Positions 1 through 4,782 of a DNA stretch of 6,487 nt are shown piece after piece; position 1 is the first letter of the stretch, and each line of letters starts with the position of its first letter. The position numbers and the translations under genes were made by a program. This stretch comes from CAYLNH01 sp964384625 (GTDB lineage: Bacteria; Verrucomicrobiota; Lentisphaeria; JABSQK01): assembly GCA_964384625.1 (NCBI GenBank), contig CAYLNH010000346.1, forward strand, positions 1 through 6,487. Reading direction: 5' to 3'. The notes under the pieces are model-generated. The model was not told the origin of the DNA. It did no database searches and saw only the letters and a list, made by a program, of their open reading frames with translations.

Positions 1-74
1 CTTCCCCCTCGCCCTCTACTTCCCCCTCGACATCTTCCACGCTCTGCAGGGCTCCGCTCTCTACTCCCCCCTCG
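1..74. repeat. Short imperfect CT-rich repeats encoding an acidic tail
   Basis: CTTCCCCCTCG occurs at 1-11 and again at 19-29, 18 bases apart and in frame. A variant, ACTCCCCCCTCG, lies at 63-74. On the minus strand these units encode Glu-Gly-Glu and Val-Glu-Gly blocks at the end of the visible membrane protein. The 18-base period is a whole number of codons, which fits repeat expansion inside the reading frame. The array may continue past the window edge. Confidence 0.5.
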
Positions 75-898
75 CACTCTTCGTCCGGCAACGTCATCCG
101 GAACGCCGCCGCCCGCACCGTTTCCACAAAACTCAACCCCGGAACTGCACCGATGATTGTCGCGCTGAGGGCCCCCTGAACAAAGAAGTTGATGATAATC
201 GTCAGGAACAACCACCAGAAGTAGCCGGATGTCTGCCGCCAGCTTGCTTTGCACGCCTGCCAGCCGCCCATCTGCTTCTCGAACATCAGCAAGGGGACGA
301 AATACAGCTTCGTGTACGTATAGGAAAGCCAGATCAACGAGATGATAAAGATCAGTGTCGTGATGATCAGAAATGTCACCGACAGCGCTACCAGTTGTTC
401 CCACGTCAGGTTGGCAAAGCGATCCCGCCGCAAACACATCAACCCGATTGCTGCGGTGTACAGCAGCGCGGGGAAGAGCTTGAATGCCACGAGCAAGACG
501 CGCCACCAGGCCACCAGCAGAACGCGCCCCGGACTGCGCTTGTCTTTCCGATCTTTCACCGCGCGGTTGGCGAACAGCAGCAGGATGGACCACAACACGA
601 ACGCAATCGGCATCAACATGACAGTGTACTTGACCAGGTCCCGGGCAAACGCCCGGGCATCGGAACGCAAACGCCGCATACCCGCATCGACACCCGTCTT
701 ATCCTGCCGTTGGGCCGCGCGCAAGACCTCGGTCACGTTGTCCATCATGCGGCTGCGCGACTTGTGCGCCAACAGACGCGGCATGAATTTAAAGCCCAGA
801 ATCGCGGCCGAGATCAGGCACAACGGAATCCACCACTTGGCAAATGACTTCCAAGCAAGTGAATAGCAGGCACCGAGGTCGAACGTCTTATTCGGCAT
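1..898 (-). CDS. Multi-pass membrane protein, C-terminus cut by window edge
   Basis: The frame is open from an ATG at 896-898 to the window edge, giving 299 residues without a stop. The start is supported by AAGGAG three bases upstream. I see about five hydrophobic segments near residues 23-41, 91-110, 126-156, 169-192 and 226-250. A charged, Arg-rich soluble loop (about 42-89) lies between the first two. Residues 205-265 (MFEKQMGGWQACKASWRQTSG followed by a hydrophobic stretch) resemble the 'amphipathic helix, W-x-L-T-x-G, membrane helix' repeat of DUF975-type and similar integral membrane proteins, but I cannot name a family. The visible tail after residue 270 is acidic and Glu/Gly-rich (for example VEGEVEGEGE), probably a disordered cytoplasmic extension. 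Function unknown. It is divergent from the sulfatase gene. The coding frame is convincing; the function is not. Confidence 0.8.
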   Translation of the reverse strand, partial: MPNKTFDLGACYSLAWKSFAKWWIPLCLISAAILGFKFMPRLLAHKSRSRMMDNVTEVLRAAQRQDKTGVDAGMRRLRSDARAFARDLVKYTVMLMPIAFVLWSILLLFANRAVKDRKDKRSPGRVLLVAWWRVLLVAFKLFPALLYTAAIGLMCLRRDRFANLTWEQLVALSVTFLIITTLIFIISLIWLSYTYTKLYFVPLLMFEKQMGGWQACKASWRQTSGYFWWLFLTIIINFFVQGALSATIIGAVPGLSFVETVRAAAFRMTLPDEECEGGVESGALQSVEDVEGEVEGEGE

Positions 899-1213
899 TT
901 ACTCCTTCCCGGTTGGGTACACGATTCGGAACTCTAGCAGAACCGGCGGCAGAAACAAGACCGGACCGTCAGGCAACGACTGTTCCCGGTTCTATGGTTT
1001 TCAACGCAAGCATCAAGCTCAGGCGCACGACCTGCGTTGCTGGATCCGTTACCTCAACGGGATTGCCGGCGTCAGCCCGGTGGTTGGCCATCGGCCTGCT
1101 TCGGGTGGCAGCTTCGCAAGCAGACAAAACGCTCGCCAGAACGCAGAACGTAACTTGCATTTCCGTTTCCCGGTGGCTTTGTGAATACTCGACCTTCAAC
1201 ACCGGAGACTGAC
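899..1213. other. Divergent intergenic region, membrane protein / sulfatase
   Basis: This 315-base stretch separates two genes transcribed away from each other and should hold both promoters. I find no hexamer pair good enough to call as a promoter on either strand. Two ribosome-binding sites mark its ends: AAGGAG before 898 on the minus strand and GGAG at 1204-1207 before the sulfatase ATG at 1214. An 8-bp inverted repeat (AGAACCGG at 939-946, CCGGTTCT at 986-993) is present, but its arms are about 39 bases apart and its meaning is unclear. The only coding candidate is a small lipoprotein-like ORF on the minus strand, listed separately. Confidence 0.6.
969..1160 (-). CDS. Possible small lipoprotein (doubtful)
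   Basis: A 63-codon ORF starts at the ATG at 1158-1160 and begins MQVTFCVLASVLSAC. The stretch L-S-A-C at residues 12-15 matches a lipobox, with Cys15 as the would-be lipidated residue, and a hydrophobic run precedes it. The rest has no motif I recognise. Against it: there is no positively charged n-region, the upstream sequence has only weak GGGAAA/GGAA purine runs rather than a clear Shine-Dalgarno, and random ORFs of this size are common in GC-rich DNA. If real, it would sit 70 bases upstream of the membrane-protein gene in the same direction. The frame stays open upstream to an ATG at 1226, but that start would overlap the sulfatase start and is less likely. Confidence 0.2.
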   Translation of the reverse strand: MQVTFCVLASVLSACEAATRSRPMANHRADAGNPVEVTDPATQVVRLSLMLALKTIEPGTVVA

Positions 1214-2587
1214 ATGACCAAACCAAATATCCTCTTGATCAACTGCGACGACCTCGGCTACGGCGACCTCGGCTGCTACGGCTCCGAGCGCAACGACACC
1301 CCGCACCTCGACCAGCTCGCGGCCGACGGCCGGCGTTTCACCGACTTCTACATGGCTTCGCCCGTCTGCTCCGCTTCGCGCGCCGCGATGATGACCGGCT
1401 GCTACTCGCAACGCGTCGGCTTCGCCAACTGCCAGGTCCTCTTCCCCGGCCAGGGCGTCGGCCTGAACCCGAAAGAGAACACCATCGCCAGGCAGCTCAA
1501 ACACGTTGGCTACAGCACCAAGATCATCGGCAAATGGCACTGCGGCGATCAGCCGGAGTTCCTGCCGACCAACCACGGTTTCGACGAGTACTTCGGCATC
1601 CCGTTCAGCAACGACATGGGCCGCCAGAAGGGCCGTATGGAGACCCCGCCGCTGCCGCTGCTGCGCAACGACGAAGTGATCCAGGAGCAGCCTGACCAAC
1701 GCGGCATCACGGAGCGCTACGTCGACGACGCCCTGCAGTTCATGCGGAAGAACAAAGACAAGCCGTTCTTCCTCTATCTCGCGCACATGTATGTCCACGT
1801 CCCGCTGTTCATTCCGAAGCAGTTCCTGGAAATCTCCCGCAACGGCGGCTATGGCGGCGCTGTCGCCTGTATCGACTGGGCCATGGGCGCACTCGACGCT
1901 GAACTCGAACGCCTCGGCATCAAGGACAACACGCTGGTCATCTTCACGTCGGACAACGGCTCGCGCGCCCGCGACGAAGGCGGCAGCAACCTGCCCTGCC
2001 GCGGCACCAAGGCCACCACCTGGGAGGGCGGTCAACGCGTCCCCTGCATCATGCGCTGGCCCGGCAAGATCAAGCCCGGCACGATCACCGAAGGCATCGC
2101 CTCATCCATCGATCTGTATGCCACGCTGGCCGAGCTCGCCGGCGCGCCGCTGCCGGAGAACACCAAGCTCGACAGCATCTCCCTGGTCGACACCATCCTG
2201 AACGGCGCCGAGACCAAGCGCGACGTTTTCGCCTACTACAAAGGCCCGAACCTGGAGGCCGTCCGCAAGGGCGATTGGAAACTCCACTTTGCCAAAACCG
2301 GCTGGAACTCGGACGAAGGCGAGATCAACCAGCTCTATAACCTGCGCGACGACGTCGGCGAAACCACGGACGTCTATGCCGATAACCCGGATGTGGTCAA
2401 GCAACTGGAAGCCGAAGCCGAGAAGTTCCGTGAGATCTTCGGCGATGCAAGGCTCGAACGCGAAGGCTCCGAGATCCGCGAATGCGGCAAGGTCGAGGAC
2501 CCGAAACCGTTGACCGAATACCGCGAGGACCACCCGTACATGATCGCCTGCTACGATCTGGCGGACATGCCCACCATGGCCGGCTGA
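1214..2587 (+). CDS. Sulfatase, formylglycine-dependent (family S1, Cys type)
   Basis: This 457-residue protein would hydrolyse a sulfate ester; the substrate cannot be told from sequence. All expected landmarks of the alkaline-phosphatase-fold sulfatases are present. They are the metal ligands D12 and D13 (NCDDLGYGDLG), the maturation motif C52-S-A-S-R56 followed by AAMMTG, the GKWH block at 106-109 (K107, H109), H191/H195 (AHMYVHVP), SDNG at 246-249 (D247, N248), and K266 in RGTKATTWEGG. C52 must be converted to formylglycine by a sulfatase-modifying enzyme, which is not encoded here. I chose the ATG at 1214 because GGAG lies six bases upstream and the protein then begins directly with MTKPNILLINCDD. 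An upstream in-frame ATG at 1181 would add 11 residues. Neither start gives a signal peptide, so cytoplasmic action is suggested. The gene stands alone, converging on the DUF188 gene. Confidence 0.95.
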   Translation: MTKPNILLINCDDLGYGDLGCYGSERNDTPHLDQLAADGRRFTDFYMASPVCSASRAAMMTGCYSQRVGFANCQVLFPGQGVGLNPKENTIARQLKHVGYSTKIIGKWHCGDQPEFLPTNHGFDEYFGIPFSNDMGRQKGRMETPPLPLLRNDEVIQEQPDQRGITERYVDDALQFMRKNKDKPFFLYLAHMYVHVPLFIPKQFLEISRNGGYGGAVACIDWAMGALDAELERLGIKDNTLVIFTSDNGSRARDEGGSNLPCRGTKATTWEGGQRVPCIMRWPGKIKPGTITEGIASSIDLYATLAELAGAPLPENTKLDSISLVDTILNGAETKRDVFAYYKGPNLEAVRKGDWKLHFAKTGWNSDEGEINQLYNLRDDVGETTDVYADNPDVVKQLEAEAEKFREIFGDARLEREGSEIRECGKVEDPKPLTEYREDHPYMIACYDLADMPTMAG

Positions 2588-2647
2588 GAAACAACCAGCC
2601 TGAAACGGCGCCACACCGCAACAATCAGCTGGAAGCAGATCCGGGCG

Positions 2648-2667
2648 CGCCGCCATCCCCGGCGGCG
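2648..2667. terminator. GC-rich hairpin between convergent genes
   Basis: A perfect 7-bp stem (CGCCGCC at 2648-2654 with GGCGGCG at 2661-2667) closes a six-base loop. It lies in the 104-base gap between the stop codons of the sulfatase (plus) and the DUF188 gene (minus), where a shared terminator is expected. There is no U-tract on either side, so it is not a classical intrinsic terminator. It may instead act as a 3'-end stabiliser or pause site. Confidence 0.35.
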
Positions 2668-2691
2668 GTCAATTGCGGGTGGTTGTCTTGA

Positions 2692-3150
2692 TCAAGTACT
2701 GCGGCGGAAGTGCCTGGTCAGGTATCGATCAAGCTGATTCGTGAACGTCTCCCTGTCCTTCTCGCTGTACGGCGCCGGCCCGCCGGTCACGATGCCGTCG
2801 TTGCGCAGTTCATCCATCAAGTCCCTGGTTGCCAGCCGCTGCTTGACGTTGCGGTCGCTCAGAAGATCGCCGACCGGCGTAATCACGCCGCCGCCGGCGT
2901 CGATCACCCGGCTGGCCAGCGGGATGTCCGCCGTAACCACCAGATCCCCCGCCCTCACCAGTTCCACAATCCGGTCGTCCGCGGCATCCGGCTCCCGACC
3001 GACGACTTCGCTGCCGATCCACTTCGACTGCGGCACGCGCATGGACTGGTTTGCCACCAGCGTCGTCATCACCTGCCGTCGCTGTGCCACCCGGAACAGG
3101 ACCTCCTTCACCGCGTACGGACAGGCATCGGCATCAACCAGAATCTTCAT
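2692..3150 (-). CDS. YaiI/YqxD family protein (DUF188, UPF0178), PIN-like
   Basis: This 152-residue protein has the normal full length for the family (E. coli YaiI, B. subtilis YqxD). It opens with the signature MKILVDADACP. Conserved acidic residues follow at D6, D8, D58/D59 (in PDAADDRIVE) and D75 (in VTADIPLA). The family-typical C-terminal block GGPAPYSEKDRETFTNQLDR spans about 123-142. The fold is PIN-like and the clustered aspartates suggest a metal-dependent nuclease, but as far as I know the cellular role of the family is not established. The ATG at 3148-3150 is preferred because AGGA sits six bases upstream and the protein then begins at the conserved MKILVDAD. The frame extends to 3186 only by chance. 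An inserted element lies only 30 bases upstream of the start codon, so its promoter may have been altered. Confidence 0.93.
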   Translation of the reverse strand: MKILVDADACPYAVKEVLFRVAQRRQVMTTLVANQSMRVPQSKWIGSEVVGREPDAADDRIVELVRAGDLVVTADIPLASRVIDAGGGVITPVGDLLSDRNVKQRLATRDLMDELRNDGIVTGGPAPYSEKDRETFTNQLDRYLTRHFRRST

Positions 3151-3179
3151 CACAAATCCTACACTCCTCACTCCGACAT

Positions 3180-3187
3180 TCAACACT
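3180..3187. repeat. Left copy of flanking direct repeat (target-site duplication)
   Basis: TCAACACT lies directly outside the left terminal inverted repeat. It matches GCAACACT at 3355-3362 in seven of eight bases. Direct repeats touching both outer ends of an inverted-repeat element are the usual footprint of transposition. Confidence 0.6.
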
Positions 3188-3354
3188 GTAATGCGTCAGT
3201 CGCGGGGAGTGGCCCCCGCGTGCTGCTCTCCTGCCGCCAACAGGCTTGACCCAACGCCGCCCGCATCTATAGCCCACCGACCATCACTCCGGCAGGTCAA
3301 GCCCGCCCGTGGTGGAACGGCGGCAGACGCTACTCCCCGTCACTGACGCATTGC
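3188..3354. mobile_element. MITE-like element, 167 bp, non-coding
   Basis: The ends 3188-3213 and 3329-3354 are inverted repeats agreeing at 22 of 26 positions, with the exact shared core AATGCGTCAGT (3190-3200; complement at 3342-3352). An 8-bp direct repeat flanks them (TCAACACT / GCAACACT). The inside is also folded: CTGCCGCC 3231-3238 pairs with 3319-3326, and GGCTTGACC 3243-3251 pairs with 3295-3303. A local hairpin CGCGGGG/CCCCGCG occupies 3201-3220. No transposase is encoded, so movement would need one supplied in trans. The GTAA/GCAA tips and 8-bp duplication recall the IS66 family, but that link is inference. It could alternatively be a chromosomal palindromic repeat family. The insertion lies between the DUF188 and DUF1835 genes. 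Confidence 0.65.
3246..3273 (+). promoter_or_regulatory. Possible sigma-70 promoter inside the MITE-like element
   Basis: TTGACC (3246-3251) and TATAGC (3268-3273) are 16 bases apart and match the consensus at five and four of six positions. Transcription would start near 3280 and run rightward out of the element toward the DUF1835 gene. The -35 box lies inside the 9-bp inner stem, so cruciform formation could affect it. Confidence 0.3.
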
Positions 3355-3362
3355 GCAACACT
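3355..3362. repeat. Right copy of flanking direct repeat (target-site duplication)
   Basis: GCAACACT directly abuts the right terminal inverted repeat and matches the left copy TCAACACT in seven of eight bases. It ends 11 bases before the -35 box of the DUF1835 promoter, so the insertion left that promoter core intact. Confidence 0.6.
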
Positions 3363-3373
3363 CCCTTTTACCC

Positions 3374-3402
3374 TTGACACTCGCCACGCCAGACTCTATC
3401 CT
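3374..3402 (+). promoter_or_regulatory. Sigma-70 promoter for the DUF1835 gene
   Basis: A perfect -35 box TTGACA (3374-3379) is followed after exactly 17 bases by TATCCT (3397-3402), four of six to the -10 consensus. Transcription would start near 3409, giving a leader of about 127 bases. This is the best promoter-like sequence in the window. Confidence 0.65.
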
Positions 3403-3408
3403 TTCTCC

Positions 3409-3535
3409 ATGGTGCTGGAAGGGCGCCTCCTCGTCTGCGGCAAAGGCCAAGCCTACCTTCTGAACTACATTCGGTCAGAACCTTCTTTCTGCCTGAGTTT
3501 GCAGACGCCGGGCGCGAATACGAAAGGAGGTCCCC
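3409..3535 (+). promoter_or_regulatory. Structured 5' leader with anti-Shine-Dalgarno pairing
   Basis: The leader ends with a strong Shine-Dalgarno, AGGAGGT (3525-3531), four bases before the ATG. GCCTCCT at 3425-3431 can pair with all seven of these bases (one G-U). It runs straight into a second helix, CGTCTGC 3432-3438 with GCAGACG 3501-3507, extended by two G-U pairs. A competing stem, GCGCC 3423-3427 with GGCGC 3511-3515, uses part of the same anti-Shine-Dalgarno strand and would free the ribosome-binding site. Inside, TTCTGA 3458-3463 can pair with TCAGAA 3475-3480, while CAGAA 3476-3480 can instead pair with TTCTG 3487-3491. I recognise no known riboswitch class. Confidence 0.35.
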
Positions 3536-4693
3536 ATGCCTCGTCAACTCCCCCCGAACGCCTCGCTTGTGAATCTCAAGAAGCAGGCCAAGTCCCTCTG
3601 CAAAGCCGGCAACGGCGAACTCTGTCTGCGTGAAGCCCAACATCAACTGGCGCAGGACTATGGCTTCAGGAGCTGGAAAGAACTGCGTGATGCCGTCCTG
3701 AACAAGGCCAACAACAGCAGCACCGCATTCCTGCACATCCACTGCGGCGACTCCTCGGCCGACGCCCTGCGCGACACACCCGTCCCCGGCCAGATCATGG
3801 TCTGGCGTGAAATCTATGTTGAGGGCCCCGTCCCCGACGGCATAACACCGGACGAATTCCGTCAGACCCGGGCGCGACACCTGAGTACCTACGGCATCGA
3901 TTACGATCAGCTGCTGCTGACCACAAACGAACGGTATGACCGGCTGGCTTCTGCTGCCGCAGATTTTGAGGAGGTCATCCTCTGGTTTGACGCGTGTATG
4001 TTTGACCAGACCATCATGATCCACATCATCGACTGCCTCCCGGACACTGCGAATGCTTCTCTCATTTGTGTTTCGGATCGCGGCCTGGGCGAATATTCCA
4101 TTGACGAGATGGCGGCTTTGCTCCCGACGCGACAGCCGCTCACGCCGGGGCAAAAACGCATCGCCCACAATGCCTGGGATGCTTTCACGTCGGATGACCC
4201 GCGCGACATCGAGGTATTCCTGCAAGCCGACTCCGCTGCCCTGGCACACGTCGCGCCGGCATTGCGCCGGCATCTCCAAGAGTATCCATCAACACACAAC
4301 GGCCTCAGCCGCATGCAGCAACAGGCTTTGCAGGTGATTGACGCCGGCGCCAACCGGCTGGGTCCGATCTTTGCCCAAGCCTCCGCCTTTGAAGAACAGG
4401 CATACCTGGGTGACACCAGCCTCTGGGCCATCCTCGAAGCCATGGCCACGTGCAGGATCCCCTTGTTGAAGATCGACGGTCCTCACAGCATCGTCCAACC
4501 GATTGACCAACCGCTGAAAGAGATTCGCCGCTGGGAAGTGTCAACCACCGAGACCGGCAAGGAGGTCCTTGCAGGAGTTGCCGATCACGTCGCGTTGAAC
4601 GGGATTGACCGATGGCTGGGCGGCGTTCATCTCGCGGGCGCAGAAGCACAATGGCGTTGGGATGAGGATGCCGGGCGGCTGGTCGGTCGCTAG
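3536..4693 (+). CDS. DUF1835 domain-containing protein
   Basis: This 385-residue soluble protein has three parts. Residues 10-54 (LVNLKKQAKSL ... YGFRSWKELRDAV) form the short helical motif often found at the N-terminus of ankyrin-repeat and related proteins, with the typical 'K-K-Q-A-K' and 'Y-G-F-x-S-W' signatures. Residues 65-185 match DUF1835 (HIHCGDSSADALRD, VWREIYVEGPVP, LWFDACMFDQ). The C-terminal part carries DUF1835-associated conserved blocks (LRRHLQEYPSTHNGLSR at 243-259, LGDTSLW 291-297, and LNGIDRWLGGVHL at 354-366 followed by WRWD). The biochemical function of the family is unknown to me. The start is well supported by AAAGGAGG five bases upstream. It appears to be a single-gene unit with its own promoter at 3374 and hairpins after its stop codon. 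Confidence 0.92.
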   Translation: MPRQLPPNASLVNLKKQAKSLCKAGNGELCLREAQHQLAQDYGFRSWKELRDAVLNKANNSSTAFLHIHCGDSSADALRDTPVPGQIMVWREIYVEGPVPDGITPDEFRQTRARHLSTYGIDYDQLLLTTNERYDRLASAAADFEEVILWFDACMFDQTIMIHIIDCLPDTANASLICVSDRGLGEYSIDEMAALLPTRQPLTPGQKRIAHNAWDAFTSDDPRDIEVFLQADSAALAHVAPALRRHLQEYPSTHNGLSRMQQQALQVIDAGANRLGPIFAQASAFEEQAYLGDTSLWAILEAMATCRIPLLKIDGPHSIVQPIDQPLKEIRRWEVSTTETGKEVLAGVADHVALNGIDRWLGGVHLAGAEAQWRWDEDAGRLVGR

Positions 4694-4705
4694 GTCGTCA
4701 AAGCA

Positions 4706-4775
4706 GAAGAGCGGACCGATGTCCGCTCTTCCCATGCGGAGTGCAACTCCGCGCTCCGTGTGCGCCTGACGGCGC
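4706..4775. terminator. Three tandem hairpins between convergent genes
   Basis: Three perfect hairpins fill the gap between the DUF1835 stop (4693) and the PilT-like stop (4783). The first has an 11-bp stem, GAAGAGCGGAC 4706-4716 with 4721-4731, and loop CGAT. The second has a 7-bp stem, GCGGAGT 4736-4742 with 4746-4752, and a three-base loop. The third has a 5-bp stem, GCGCC 4762-4766 with 4771-4775, and loop TGAC. The first is strong enough to serve both strands as a terminator, but neither side has a long T-run. Function as terminators is inferred from position and stem strength. Confidence 0.6.
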
Positions 4776-4782
4776 TTGATGT

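Noticed and set aside
640..657. Perfect 7-bp hairpin CCCGGGC / GCCCGGG
   Set aside because: It lies inside the membrane-protein coding frame and arises from a repeated Ala-Arg codon pair (GCC CGG ... GCC CGG). No regulatory role is needed to explain it.
342..866. Plus-strand ORFs opposite the left membrane protein
   Set aside because: The minus strand encodes clear transmembrane segments with a good ribosome-binding site. The plus frames give Arg/Gln/His-rich sequence without motifs.
1196..2035. Long minus-strand ORF (279 codons) inside the sulfatase gene
   Set aside because: It is antisense to a gene with complete catalytic motifs. Its product is a low-complexity Val/Ala/Glu-rich chain typical of the mirror frame of GC-rich codons.
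3201..3220. CGCGGGG/CCCCGCG hairpin as a stand-alone terminator
   Set aside because: It lies at the left end of the MITE-like element, between the starts of two divergent genes where no transcript is expected to end. It is better read as part of the element.
3409..3633. Leaderless 74-codon ORF starting exactly at the predicted transcription start
   Set aside because: Its ATG falls at the expected +1, which is intriguing. However, it overlaps the DUF1835 start out of frame, has no recognisable features, and the strong Shine-Dalgarno at 3525 serves the other frame.
3368..4279. Minus-strand ORF of 303 codons across the DUF1835 gene
   Set aside because: It overlaps the promoter, leader and body of a convincing gene and its product shows no recognisable domain. 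It is explained as a shadow frame.
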